NCBI RefSeq assembly: GCF_046630445.1
Contig: NC_092339.1
Span: 55,289,501-55,353,500 of the forward strand
Source: Rutidosis leptorrhynchoides
Taxonomy: Eukaryota > Streptophyta > Magnoliopsida > Asterales > Asteraceae
Direction of reading: 5' to 3'
DNA length: 64,000 nt
This document shows, one piece after another, positions 12,253 through 25,773 of this stretch (the first letter of the stretch is position 1; every line of letters starts with the position of its first letter). A program made the translations under genes and the position numbers. The notes beneath the pieces were generated by a model, which saw nothing but the letters and a program-made list of their open reading frames with translations, was not told the origin of the DNA and made no database searches.

Positions 12253-13206
12253 TTAAAGTAAAGTAAAAATAAAGTAAAGGTAAAGTTTAAGTATAGTAAA
12301 AGTATAAAACTATGTACGTATAATACGCGTATAAATATATATAATATTAATTTAAATCATTATATATATTTAATAAAATATAAATATCGTTATCTTTATC
12401 ATACTGGTTAAGTAATGAGTTGTCAAAAGTGGTTCCAGATATTTATAAAAGTTATATACGTTTTAATAATAAAGTTCTTTTTAAACTGAAAACGTTTTTG
12501 TACGTTTGAAACTAAATCAAATAAATATGATAATTTTGTTTTCCAAAACTAAATATATTTAAGAATCATTTTGTTTAAAGGTTAAAATAATGGAAATCGT
12601 TATATCATAAAACGTGTTAGAAAAGTAAAATCATATATATTCATAATAGGTTTCAAGTTTTTAAATTACAGTATGTTGGTGAAGCATGCGATAAAGTTCA
12701 AAGGTTAAATAAACGTATGAAATCATCTTAATGAAAAATGTCGAGTTACATAACTTGTCGATATCCAACATCTAAGTTATTTACACTCCACGTTCTTACT
12801 TATAAATCACTTTACCATTTTCCGAATGTTGTCAAAAAGAATAGATTTCTTAAATCACAGTGGACCTCATAACATAGACCCGTAATCATATCACAATGTA
12901 TCTGATAAATCAATCATTTAATATTATCTTCTAATTTCATCGATAAACATATTGAAACAAATACGTTCATGTAAAGTATTATACGTTTAATACTTTATTA
13001 ATATTCTCAAGTTATAATATATATATATATATACATATTTATTTATATATAACGGTTCGTGAATCGTCGGAATTTGGTCGAGGTTATAATGAATGTATGA
13101 ACACAATTTAAAATTCTTGAGATTTAACTTAACAAACTTTTCTTATCGTGTCAGAATAATATAAAGATAAAGTTTAAATTTGGTTGGAAATTTCCTGGTT
13201 GTCACA

Positions 13207-13211
13207 ATATT
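13207..13211. other. right target site duplication of LARD-1
   Basis: ATATT, matching 869-873. Confidence 0.95.
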
Positions 13212-15745
13212 TATTTAAGTATTACATTAGGTTACAACTAGATAAATTAGCTTAGCAAAGAATCTAGTTACTTGCATATTTCCCATACCATTTTGCTTTA
13301 TTTCCATTTCAAGCTATCACCACCTCCCCATGTTTGAAAGTTACTTTGATCCCTTCCTCTTTTGCACCCTCTTGGCCGTAGGTTTTTGTGGTGTGGGGGA
13401 GTGGTTTTGTTTTCAAATTTTGATTACATATTACTTGCATTCACCTCACTTTTACACACACTTCATTTGCTACTTTTCTTTCTCTCTTTTTCTTTCAAAT
13501 ATTTGTAAGTAACAAACTTATTTCTTCTTCCTTTTTCCTTCATGAAAACCAAAATATATATGCATGTATATCATCATCATTTGGTTGTTTTATCACTTGT
13601 TCTTGTTTATTGATTACTTACTTGATGTTGTTGTTGTTGTTTATTTACTAGTTATAAGAATCAAACTTTCTAGTTTAATTCTTCATATCATCTTGTTATT
13701 TCAAGAACAAACAAGGACCTAAACTTTCTAGTTTATGGTTCTACAAATAATGTTTAAAGATTTAAAGTTCATGAGTGTTAAAATCATACTTGTGATTCAT
13801 GTTTGTAAACTTAAAGTTTACATTCTTAAAGATCAAAGCCTTGGCTTGAATCTTTAAAGTATGAACAACCATAAACTTGTTACTTGTAGATTTAACTTAT
13901 TTCTTCATTTTATGTACTTTAAAGTTGTGATTTGGTCAAGTATTACTAGTTAATCTTGATCTCATATTTCTTGAAACTAAAAGTTAACTTTGTAAGTTCA
14001 AGAACATAGAAGTATAACTTCTTAGTTATAACTTCATATACTTGTGTTGAATTTAACTTAAGAACTTTAGATCTAGACTTTTGGGTCTAGGATCTTCAAG
14101 ATCTAACTAAGAACTATATTCTACAACTTAAGATCTTGTTTGCTTAAGTTTATTTTCAAGTTTGTAGCTTAATATTACTTTTATAACTCTTGTATGTGTT
14201 TGATCTAAGATCTTGATGTAACTTTGGTTCATCAAACTACTTGCAACACTTAATTGAGTTGTGCTACTTATCTTAGACTTACACTTATGTTATGATGGTC
14301 AAAACTTGGTAAAGATGATGTAAACACATCAACGAGTTGTACACTTGAAGCTATACGCATCAAGGATAAGAACCGTGATGAACATCAAGCACCAAGAACC
14401 CACCAGAACACACTGTTTACTGTTTTATGGAACTGATCATAATACCTGGGTTACTGTAAAGTTTATTTTCAGTTATCTCTGTTCGAGTAGATAAATTTTC
14501 GTTTAAGACTCATCTTAATCCGAGTTACGGTTTAGGATCTATGGCCCTCCGAACGTCACTATGTCCTTTTAACGTTGTGCTGAAAATTCTGACCTACTCG
14601 CACTTAAACCGTCGCCACGGTCAAACAAAGATGAGTTTGCTTCTGGAATTTTTACCACAACTAAAGGACTCATATACGGAGCCATGACCACTGGTCTCAC
14701 CTTATTTCAGTAGGTATAGAGGCCGTGGTGACTGATCGAAGTCAGCCTTTGTTTTAAACTCTTTACTTGATTGAAAACTTACTTTACCCTTTTGACTTAA
14801 TGATGAATGATGATGATACTTAAGACATAATTTACATACATTTAAACCTATTGGGATGATTTACTGACTTAGTAATATTTGACTTAGGTTGAGGACTTTC
14901 CGGACCTACATATTTGCTTACTTCCCGACTCAACTTTACTACTACTTTACACTGTGAGTTATAGCATCTCTTTTTACTTTAACTATTTTGGGAACTGAGA
15001 ATACATGCGCATTTTACGTTTTACATACTAGGCATGAGTACTTAAACTTTATATATGTGTGGGTTATACAACGGCATAAACTTTTCCCTTAGCTCGGTAA
15101 CGTTTAGTCATTGGTCTTTGAACCGGTGAACGCGAATCTTAGATATGGATCCATAGGGTTTGACATCCCCACTCGGGCTAGTAGCGCTAGCATTTAACGG
15201 GTGTTTAATACTTCATAAACATACGCACTCACCAAGTGTACTTTCAGGGGGTTATAAATGTTAAGTTAGTTACCAAGTGCCCACGGTTAAACATATACTT
15301 TACATACTATTTTGAAACGCTTGTTGAAGCACTGAAATCTCGTGGCCTACTTACATTACTGTTATACTTAAACTATAGCTCACCAACCTTTGTGTTGACA
15401 TTTTTAAGCTTGTGTTTCTCAGGTGCTTACGGTTAGCCGCTTCCACTGTTGTAGTCTTGCTGTAGACACCCGCTGCTTTAGAGATGTCACCGCATGAACG
15501 TTTATCTTGCATTCATAAACATTATTACTTTTGAAACAATGATTTGTAACGACCTAAGGGTCATGCACTATTATCTTTGCTTCTATTCATAGAAGCATAC
15601 TTTTGAAGTAAAACATTCGACGTTAGTTATGACGTCACCTTTTATCATGAATGCAAACTTGTTTTGAAAACGCATATAGTGTTTGACCTTGTAATGATCC
15701 TGTTGTTGATGGTCCGTACATGTTGATTTAGTACGGGGTGTCACA
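13212..15745 (+). repeat. 5' LTR of element A, second segment
   Basis: Continues the LTR begun at 535 and ends GGGTGTCACA, two bases before the primer site. Near 15372-15430 it carries the CTCACCAACCTTT, GTTGACA and TCTCAGGT series that is also found, in element orientation, in the LTRs of LARD-1, B, C and element D. A perfect 12-bp dyad, TATGGATCCATA, is at 15144-15155. No coding sequence is supported. Confidence 0.85.
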
Positions 15746-15747
15746 TT

Positions 15748-15759
15748 TGGTATCAGAGC
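15748..15759 (+). other. primer binding site, element A
   Basis: TGGTATCAGAGC follows the LTR end after two T residues and matches initiator-Met tRNA. Confidence 0.93.
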
Positions 15760-16090
15760 ATTGGGTGTAGGGAATTAGGTTGCATTAGTGAGTCTGGACC
15801 GACCCGAGTAGGACTCACTAATAGGACTAATCTACAACTTGCTAGTTTACTTGTTTCCGCTAAACTTACTGCATGCTGCTGCTTACTTTTACTGCTATAT
15901 GGCGTATGCTACTTGTTTTCACTACTGCATGCTACTATTTGCTTTCGATTGCATGATACTTCTGTACGATTCGTTATTATTGCCATGCTATTTACTGCTA
16001 TACATGATTTAGACTGTTGTAGTTACTTTGCCTAATACGTGCTTGCTTTATGACTTACTGACGTGGAAAAAGTTATTTTTCCTTGTTCAG

Positions 16091-16972
16091 ATGTCGGATA
16101 TTCCACCTGTCATCATTTTGGACAGCGACACAGACTCATCAGCCACTTCACCGACCGTTGTTGTCGATTCCCAGATGCCGTCGTCGACACCCACCAGTGA
16201 CCCTGGCGCTTCATCCTCTGGTGCCAGTAGTCATGCACCTGCCCCAGTGGTTACCTCTGACAGAGCCGAGGACCTTCAGGAGATTCCAGCTCCACTTGCC
16301 CCCGGACCCTCGGAGCCACAGCACCATCCCGGTGGTACTGTGATTCCCGCGGATCTTGGGGAAGGTCCAGTCCGTAATGAGCATAACCATTGGTGCCGAC
16401 GTGCTCCTGATGGACGTCTCATGCCGATCGGACTCGCCAGATACCGACAGATGATGGCCGCCCGAGGAGAGCCAGTACAGCCACCCGTGCAGCCACCTCC
16501 ACATGATTCAGATGACCCGTCATCTGACGACACCTCCTCAGACGACTCTAGTGACGATGATTCTGATGAGGACCCTGATGATGCACCTGTACAGCCACCC
16601 TCCAGCCCGCCGAAGAAGCGGTACTGTTTCGATGGTACCGTCATTCCAGGGATTAATGGAGGTCGAGCATTCACTGAAGCATATGGTCGACGTCGTAGGG
16701 TTACCACCCGTAAGCGGCTTGTGCCGTACCCTGCTGATCCTTTTGTGCGTAAGCCTTACCGCTTCGCAGCCTCTACTTCTGGAGCCGGACCGTCTGCACC
16801 ACCAGCTCCACCAGCTCCACCATCACCACCTGCACCACCAGCACCGCCTGCCCCACCATCTCCCACTGTCGAGGAACTGACAAGGGAGGTAGAGATCCTC
16901 CGTGCTCGGGTAGCCGAGCTCGAGGACCAGATGTCTCATGTATTGGACATCCTACACCCACCTTCACCATAG
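16091..16972 (+). CDS. pre-gag ORF of element A (about 293 aa)
   Basis: Intact frame between the primer site and gag. It starts MSDIPPVIILDSDTDSS, then a Ser/Thr/Pro-rich low-complexity region. An acidic Asp/Ser run sits at about residues 155-180 and a basic patch (RRRRVTTRKR) at about 210-225. A proline/alanine repeat lies at about 245-275, and a C-terminal coiled-coil segment around LRARVAELEDQ. The frame is open from 16028, but the ATG at 16091 is preferred: element D's ORF in this place also starts MSG with an Ile-Ile and acidic-Ser stretch. A pyrimidine tract ending TTCAG directly before this ATG could also be a splice acceptor. Composition is GC-richer than the surroundings. Function unknown; a Gag-associated accessory protein is my inference. 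Confidence 0.7.
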   Translation: MSDIPPVIILDSDTDSSATSPTVVVDSQMPSSTPTSDPGASSSGASSHAPAPVVTSDRAEDLQEIPAPLAPGPSEPQHHPGGTVIPADLGEGPVRNEHNHWCRRAPDGRLMPIGLARYRQMMAARGEPVQPPVQPPPHDSDDPSSDDTSSDDSSDDDSDEDPDDAPVQPPSSPPKKRYCFDGTVIPGINGGRAFTEAYGRRRRVTTRKRLVPYPADPFVRKPYRFAASTSGAGPSAPPAPPAPPSPPAPPAPPAPPSPTVEELTREVEILRARVAELEDQMSHVLDILHPPSP

Positions 16973-17241
16973 GACCTTTGTAGTAGATTTCATTATGTAA
17001 TCTAGTTGTAGTTTTATGTTTCACTTATATATTGTACGAACTTATGCGGATGTATGCAACTTATTATTAATGAAGGGAACTTTGTGTTGTTTACTTTTTG
17101 CACAAGTATTCTATTTACGTTACTGTATGGTGATTTTGTGATATCAGTATCAAGTTGCTCTACTTAATTAACATGTGTTGTGCTGTTTCCATTTTGGTTG
17201 TTATATACTGTATTATTACTATTTGAATACTGGATTTTGAC

Positions 17242-18759
17242 TTGAGTCAAAAATTTTGTTTAGAACATCATGGCCGACGGAAGATCAACACGACCAAAGC
17301 CAAAATCGAGGAAATGATTGCCGAAAGGGTAGCCGCAGCCATTGCGGAAATGCAACCCCAAGCCCCACCACCACCGGTTATTCCGCCTATTCGTAATGGG
17401 TGCACATACAAAGAGTTCCAAAGCTGCAAGCCCCGTAACTTTAGTGGAACGGAGGGATCAGTTGGTCTCACTTTTGAAAAACTAGAATCTGTATTCTGAG
17501 TTAGCAACTACTCAGAGGCAAACAAGACAAAATATGCCTCTTGTACACTGGCGGATGGCGCCCTCACTTGGTGGAACACAATGGGTCAAGCCAAGGGTAT
17601 TGATGAGGCGTATGCCACGCCATGGGAAGAATTCAAACGGCCATGATTGAAGAGTATTGTCTGAGAACTGAGATACAGAAGATGGAGATTGAGTTTATGC
17701 AGTTGAAGGTTGTAGGGAACGATCTTGATGGGTACAATCGTAGGTATTTGGAACTTGCCCTGATGTGTCCTACCATGGTCACCCCAGAATTCAAGCGTAT
17801 GGAGAGATACTTGTGGGGACTTCCTAAGTCCATTAAGGGAAATGTCACCTCGTCTAAGCCACCTAATGTCCCAGAGGCAATGCGCATGGCGCATACTTTA
17901 ATGAACCAAATTATCATCGATGAACTGGAAAAGGCTAAGTCTGAAGCAGGTAGTAGTGACAAGCGTAAGTGGGATAACAGCAAGGGGAGAACCTATGATC
18001 AATCCCCCGCCAAGAGGCACAATGATGGAAGGAACCCCACTCCGAACACCAACTCAAACCCCAACTACAAGGGTACCCTACCGCAATGCAAGAGGTGCTA
18101 CAAGAACCACACCGGGTATTGTAACGTTGTTTGTGAAAAATGCAAAAAAGACCGGGCATATTGGCAGAGACTGCAAGATCACCACCATGACTGGGAAGCT
18201 GAACCCCAATGGACCTAGAAAGTGTAATGAATTCGGACAGACGGGCCACTTCAGAAATGAGTGTCCCAACAAGCGAAAGGACGGCGGACCACCGCGTGGA
18301 CGAGCTTTCAATGTTAATGCAAGAGATGCTCGTGAGAACCCCGACTTGGTGACAGGTATATTAACTATCAACAATCTATTAGCTTCTGTCCTATTTGATA
18401 CTGGTGCCGATAGAAGTTATGTATGTAGACACTTTTGCAATAAGATAAATTGGTCGTTAGTTCCTTTAAAGGAGAGTATGCTTGTCGAGGTAGCCAACGG
18501 TAAACTTGAAAAGGATGACCAAATTGGCCGAGGAGCTATTATTAACATAGCTGGTGCGGATTTCGAAATTGACTTGATACCTATTAAATTGGGAAGTTTT
18601 GACGTGATCGTCGGTATGGATTGGTTGGCCAAAGTAAGAGCCGACATTATCTGTGGAGATAAAGCTCTTCGTATACCACAAGGAGATGGTGAGCCACTGA
18701 TCATTTACAGAGAGAGATGTACCTCGAAGCTGAACCTCATTAGTTGCATGAAAGCGTAA
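17242..18759 (+). pseudogene. gag-protease of element A, broken
   Basis: Ty3/Gypsy gag with the capsid-type core (TLADGALTWWN, EEYC, ERYLWGLP), two zinc knuckles (CEKCKK with GHIGRDC, then CNEFGQTGHFRNEC) and an aspartic protease ([11 protein letters not shown]) followed by GMDWLAKV. Breaks: a TGA at 17497-17499; a frame change near 17630 after EEFKRP; a second frame change near 18150 in an A-run inside the first zinc knuckle; and a TAA at 18757-18759 where the family normally reads on into pol. The second knuckle has CNEFG, with Phe where Cys is usual. LARD-B inserted 17 bases after the last stop. Confidence 0.85.
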
Positions 18760-21109
18760 AAGATCATGAAGAAGCTGTGACAACCCGGGAATTTCCGACT
18801 AAATTTAAACTTAATCTTTATATGATTTCGAGACGATAAGCAAAGTCTGTAATGTTGAGTCTAGAAAATTTTGAACTGTTTCATATATACATTTGACCTT
18901 TGACTATTCCCGACGATTCACGAACAATTGCTTGTAAATACATAAACATAAATAATAAAAATTAGTATTATTATCATGAATATTATTATTATCATTTTTA
19001 TAATTAATATCATTATTGTTATTTATTAATTTTATAGATTTTATAAATATAATTATTATTAGTATTATTATATTAATAGATTTAGTATTAATAGTTGTAA
19101 AACACAGACAAATCTAAATTCTATTTAACATCGTTATCTAAACTATTTAATTTGTCTGTTTGATCTAACATACCGATCCAATTGTTATGAACACAAACAA
19201 AAATTTGTTTGATGTCCCTTTCTTCTTTTCTTAATTTTCCTCTGATTGAAAGTTTTGTCAACCACCTATCGATATTTAACAAGTGAATTATTAAAGGATA
19301 TTGATTAACTTTATTATGTTTACTTTATGCTCGACCAACCACAACCTACACACATAATCACATATGCAGTACTATCTCCAATTCTTCTATGCCCTACAAG
19401 ACAATTGGTGCAACTTGTTTTATTTATTACCAAGTGAGGATCCTAAGTATATATATGCTTAACATCCATGATCAACTATCACCTTCTAAATATATTACTG
19501 CAAATACAACACACACAACCCCTATAATCGATCAAACCATTGTCATCATCTATATCACCATCATTACCTTCTTATTTCTGTTTCTAATTCGAACTTACAA
19601 TCAACACCAACCATTGTGAACTATCACCACTTCACCACCTTTATGGTCACCATCGAAAAACCCATTGAAACAACCATCATCATTCACCTTGTCACCACTC
19701 CTACTAATTGCTATTATATTCGACCACCTTCCTAAACTATAAACCCAATGATCCAGGGATCAATTCCTGCCTCCAAACTTGTTCGATACCCAGCTCAATT
19801 CTTTCTATTTTCACTTCGGTATAAACCCAGGTAACCTGCTACTATCTTTGTTCCTACTTCCATAGAAACCAAAAAACCTTTCGCTATTTATTATTTGTTG
19901 CTGCCTATCGTTTCTGTTTACAGCCCAAGAACAAACAACCCATTTTCCTATTGCTATTCTATCGCTACTACATTTGTTGCACTCCTATTTCTTGTCTCAA
20001 TCACAACCCACGGTTAATGTTTCTATACGATTATGGAACCCTCATATCACTACCTCTCTATCCATCTCTACCTCTCGTTACTCTATCTACTTCCTCCAAT
20101 CTCGAATCTCAACAACTAAAACCTCAAACCCATTTAATCATCTTCACCACCTTCGAATATAATCATAACCACTGCACCTACAACCATCATTTAATCGCTG
20201 CTGCTACGCTGTTACATACTTCTATTTTTAATTTTGTCCAAAGAAAAACCCCATAAAGAAAATCGCCATCACCACAGCTTGCTTATTGTGTTCAAAGTGA
20301 AACCAAACCCACCACCTTGTTGAACTATTATTCATCGAGCCGAAATAACCAACACCTTCTTTCTTTCTATTCTTCAATCGAAACTCACCCAAGAAAAACC
20401 ACTATACATGTTATAATCTGTTGCTATCTTAGTTCCTGTTTTACAGCAAAACACGCACACATACATGATGATGATGAAGAATAATAATAAATGACGAAGT
20501 TATTTATTTTTGCTCCTTTATTCTTGCTGCTCGATTGCAGCTGACCCAGCCACTACATACTTTTGGCTATCTGTTTCATAATAGCAAACAAAACTTGGTG
20601 GTTTCACAAATACAAAGACAGTGGCCGACAAATGCTAGTGTAGATAAACCCACTTGATTAAATATGCACACTAGTTGTTATTTGTAAGGTAGAAAAACAA
20701 AATAAAAAAAAAAGGAAATCGTAGATGATACAAATTCTGGTTTGGGCCATCAGTTTTAGTTCAGGCCAAGTAAGAATATAAACATGTTGGGCCGATTAAT
20801 TTTGTTGGCCTGATGTATTCAGTGGGTATTTAGCTGCTTATTTGCTGCCTAAATTTAAAAACGCGAACGATATAGGTGATGAACGATCATGGTGTCATGA
20901 TCATGATGATGTTATGATTATTGATAATGATAACGTGGTATTTAATGATGAATAGAAGTCGTGGATGATGATGGTAAAAGATAATGATACATGAAATCAT
21001 AAATAAATATGATGATTATGATAATCGAAAATGAGGAATGTTTGAGGAAAATAATAACAGGTTTGTATATGGTAAATAATTAAAAGAGCGAATTACTGTA
21101 AGAATGGGT

Positions 21110-21179
21110 CGAGCAGAGGAGTGGTTTGGAGTGTTGTGGGTATTCGAGAGGTCGTGGGTTCGAGTCCCGTCTTGGGCAG
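21110..21179 (+). other. tRNA-like segment with Pol III B box, LARD-B LTR
   Basis: The segment reads like the D arm to T arm of a tRNA: GAGCAGAGGAGTGG resembles an A box and GGTTCGAGTCC (21157-21167) is a perfect B box. The 3' acceptor-like end CTTGGGC has no matching 5' strand, so it is not a functional tRNA gene. Related segments occur in LARD-C's LTRs. Confidence 0.6.
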
Positions 21180-21204
21180 TTTCATTCTTTTTAATGTTAC
21201 AAAG

Positions 21205-21280
21205 GTATAATTTGATATTATTATTATTATTTTTATTATTATGATTATTATGAATTATGATTATTATTGTTATCACTATG

Positions 21281-21344
<64 letters not shown>

Positions 21345-21480
21345 GCATTATCATTCTAAAATTATTAGTATTATCATTACTTAGTATTATTGTTATTATT
21401 ACTAATATTAACGTATATAGTATTACTATTATAATTATGATCATTATTATTATTAGTAACGTTATTATAAACATAATATA
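21205..21480. repeat. (TTA)n microsatellite tract
   Basis: Nearly pure TTA repeats at about 21281-21345, with interrupted TTA and ATT units on both sides. Confidence 0.9.
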
Positions 21481-23062
21481 ATTTAACATTAAAAATATTA
21501 TTATAAGTATCATAATTACTCTTATTATTACCATAATTAAAAGTATTAGATCTATTATTGTTATTACTATGAGTATTACTCCCGATATTATTGGTAATTT
21601 CAAAACTTCAATATTATTGTCACTATGATGAAAAGGTTTATTAATAGTATTATGAAAATAATACAAATTATTAGTATTTTCGTAAATATTATTATTAGTA
21701 TCATTTTAGACTTATTATTATTATCATGAATAAAAGTATTATTATTAGGATTACCACTAGTAATAAGATTGTTATAATTATTATTATTATTAAGTATTAT
21801 GAAATGATATCAAAATTATTAATTTTATTACCATTATTATTAAATTATCAATCTTATTAAAACTACTAATGTTATCATTATATTTAATATTAGTATTATC
21901 ATTATATTACTTCAAGTATTATCTTAGTATTAATAAAATAATGTTTTAACAAACAAATGATTTACATATATATATAAATATATAAATATATTTAATATAT
22001 AAAACATAACAAACTTAATATCTTATTTAGTTAAAATATATATAATAAATACACAGAACATATAAGTTATTAACATAAAAACGATATAACTAAGAAAGCT
22101 ATATATAGTTATTCGATTTCGATTATGTGTATTAATATATATACACAAATGATATAGGTTCGTGAATCCGAGATCAACCCTATACTTGTTCAATGTCGTT
22201 CTATGTATTTTTACTATAAAATACAGTATGGTGAGTTTCATTTGCTCCCTTTTTACTCATTACATTTTTGGGCTGAGAATACATGCAAATGCTTTATTAA
22301 CTGTTTTACAATATTTATATGCGTGAGTTTCATTTGCACTTTTTACTCTTTATATTTTTTGGGACTGAGAATACATGTGCTATTTTTACAACTGCTTTAT
22401 TAAATGCTTTTGAAATATATTTTGAACTGCGAATAAATGCATTGCTTTTACAAAATGTTTGATGAGATAGACACAAGCAAAACATTCCTCGAATGAATTA
22501 TTATGCAGACAGAAGTTCTGCGGATTATTATTGAATTATGTGGACATGATAATTGCCACCATTGAATTATGTGGATATGATAATTGCCACCAGTGAATTA
22601 TGTGGACATGATAATTACCACCAGTTGATGTGAATGTTATGTATCGAGAGAATGATTTTATACACAGGTTATCTGTATGTTATTTTTGTGCACAAGATAT
22701 GTGTACGGTTACTAAGATTTATGAAAGATGATTTCGTACACGAGAAATGTGTACTGTATTTAAAAGATATCGCATGTACATTACAGGTGGGTATAGGATT
22801 CGGGCCCATTTGTACCATGCAGGATTTAAATCTTGTGGTCTATTAAATTGATGAATTTTATTGTTTTATGATAAACTTATGAACTCACCAACCTTTTGGT
22901 TGACACTTTAAAGCATGTTTATTCTCAGGTATGAAAGAAATCTTCCGCTGCGCATTTGCTCATATTACATGGAGTCGTTCATGGCATATAGAGGTCAGAA
23001 CCTCGCAATGGGACCAACTGTTGAAGACTTCGTCCAGATGGATTAGGACGGGTCCTTTCAGT

Positions 23063-23074
23063 TGGTATCAGAGC
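23063..23074 (+). other. primer binding site, LARD-B
   Basis: TGGTATCAGAGC two bases after the LTR end at 23060. Confidence 0.9.
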
Positions 23075-23495
23075 GGTGGTCGTAGCGAACCAGATCTTGC
23101 ATTAGTGTGTCTAACTAGGAGTTGTTATGATGCATTAGTGAGTCTGGACTTCGACTTAGTAGTTGTTAGGTTATATTAATAAGTCTGGACTTGAACCTGG
23201 TCTGCATGTTAAAAAGTTTTGCTTATCATTTGGTGTCGAAAATTATCTGCTTATCATTCTTAGTCTAGACACGTCTTGCTGCATTGATTGCATGAATAGT
23301 ATATAGACAAAATTCATATCTTAGCGTATCTGCTAAATCATATCTTATCGTATCTATTACTGTAAACTTTGCCTGACATATCTCGTAAATTCCGCTGTAA
23401 TCTACAAAACCTTTTGCTCTACATATATAGATATTCTATATAGTTAGAGTACCATCCAATATTCAAAAATCAATCCCTTATTCAAATCGTACGAA

Positions 23496-24002
23496 ATGGA
23501 ATTCTTCATTAGTTCAAGTCCCTCGGATTCCGAAAGGGAATCTCACTCAAGCTCCGAAAGCAGTATGACAGGAATGGATCAACCAATTAGCCATCATCTG
23601 TTCTGGATGAATTGAGGATGTGTTTGTAGTTGACTTAATCAATGGAGATGCACAGAAGGCGATCCCTCCCACTAACCGAATTCACCTTTTGGCAAAGAAC
23701 CTGAAGCACTTACAGGCGAACTTGTTCGTAACACCGTTTTCACCCTCATTTCCCGAATATCTCGCCACGACTATATCATAACTCAGATTCTAAACCTTAT
23801 TCATCCGCTCGTTCTGACCGACAATCATCCCGGAGTAATCGAAGAAGTCAACAAGCTTCGCGCTCGAGTAATCAATTTGGAGAACATGGTGCAAAATTTA
23901 CCAGCTTCAGCAACATCACCGACACTAACAGTACCATCAGTAACAGCACCTGCATCATCAACAATCCTTGCCTCAATATCACATTCTGTACCACGAGCAT
24001 AA
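23496..24002 (+). pseudogene. decayed pre-gag ORF of LARD-B
   Basis: One frame from ATG 23496 to TAA 24000-24002 is interrupted by TGA, TGA and TAA in its middle third. It starts MEFFISSSPSDSERES. Its last 100 or so codons are open and include VIEEVNKLRARVINLENMV, the same coiled coil seen in LARD-1 and, more distantly, in element A. The tail is Ala/Ser/Thr/Pro-rich. Confidence 0.6.
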
Positions 24003-24942
24003 TCATCGTTCTACGTATCGTTTGAAAGGACCCGTCCTAATCCATCCGGACGAAGTCCATATCGATTATAAACGAATCACAACAGTTGATTACATCACGA
24101 GGTACTTGACCTCTATATGATACATTTTACAAACATTGCATTCGTTTTTGAAAAGACAATATTTCATTACATCGAAAGTGGACATCATGCATACCATTTT
24201 ATAATATCTAACTATAATTGGCTTAATAATAATCTTGATGAATTCAACGACTCGAATTCAACGTCTTTTGAAATATGTCATGAATGACTCCAAGTAATAT
24301 CTTTAAAATGAGCAATGGCACAGCGGAAGATTTCTTTCATACCTGAGAATAAACATGCTTTCAAGCGTCAACCAAAAGGTTGGTGAGTTCATTAGTTTAA
24401 CATAAATAATCCTTTCATAATTCTAATAGACCACAAGATTTCATATTTCTGTTTTTCATAAACATACGTCCCATGCATAGAGACAAAAATATCATTCATA
24501 TGGATTGAACACCTGGTAACCGACATTCACAATATGCATATAAGAATATCCCCATCATTCCGGGATCCTCCTTCGGACATGATATAAATTTCGAAGTACT
24601 AAAGCATCCGGTACTTTGGATGGGGCTTATTGGGCCCGATAGATCTATCTTTAGGTTTCGCGTCAATTAGGGTGTCTGTTCCCTAATTCTTAGATTACCA
24701 GACTTAATAAAAAGGGGAATATTCGATTTCGATAATTAAACCATATAATGTAGTTTCGATTACTTGTGTCTATTCCGTAAAACATTTATAAAAGCGCATG
24801 TATTCTCAGTCCCAAAAATATATATTGCAAAAGCATTTAAAAAGGGAGCAAATGAAACTCACCATACTGTATTTTGTAGTAAAAATACATATAACGACAT
24901 TAAACAAGTGCACGGTTGGCCTCGGATTCACGAACCTATATC

Positions 24943-25205
<263 letters not shown>

Positions 25206-25318
25206 AATTAGTGATATCATTTTTGTATTAATAACCTATATGTTTCATATATTCATTTTAATATAATAAAAAAATATTTCTTTTATTATGTTATGTGTAT
25301 TAAATATATTTTTGTGTA

Positions 25319-25355
<37 letters not shown>

Positions 25356-25612
25356 TTCATTTGTAAAATTTATAATAATACTAAGATAATATTAGTAATG
25401 CTAAAAAAATAATAATAATGATAATAGAGTTAAAAATAATAATGTTAATAAAAATGAAGCACTTATAATACTGATAATAATGATAATACTAGTAAAAATG
25501 TTATAAGTTAATAATAATAATGATAATCCTTAATGATAATACTAATACTAATGTCAATAATAATAATAATTCCAATAATGATACTTATATTGATGATAAT
25601 AATAATTCTTTC

Positions 25613-25727
<115 letters not shown>

Positions 25728-25773
25728 TAATAATGAAACTACCTCAAAAAGAAAGGCTTTTAACAAAAAATAA

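Larger units (their letters stand above)
18776..23060 (+). repeat. LARD-B 5' LTR (4.3 kb)
   Basis: Runs TGTGACAACCCGG to GGGTCCTTTCA. Its start matches the reverse complement of LARD-C's LTR end around 28020. It holds a C-rich stretch (19300-20450), a tRNA-like segment, (TTA)n tracts and the CTCACCAACC to TCTCAGG block near 22880-22930. The GATAGATCTATC dyad is not found here. Open frames inside are low-complexity chance. Confidence 0.85.
18776..24022 (+). mobile_element. LARD-B: 5' LTR and start of internal domain
   Basis: A plus-strand LTR (18776-23060), primer site (23063) and about 950 bases of internal sequence that match the start of LARD-C's internal domain. The internal sequence is interrupted at 24023 by LARD-C. 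The remainder and the 3' LTR are not in the window. The five bases before it are GAAGC, the candidate target duplication, with no visible partner. Confidence 0.8.

Noticed and set aside
21110-21179. A functional tRNA gene
   Set aside because: The acceptor stem lacks a pairing 5' strand and the anticodon arm is poor, so it is listed only as tRNA-like.
21016-21666. 216-codon minus-strand open frame containing QDGTRTHDL
   Set aside because: It is a translation of (TTA)n repeats plus the antisense of a tRNA-like segment; no codon conservation or family.
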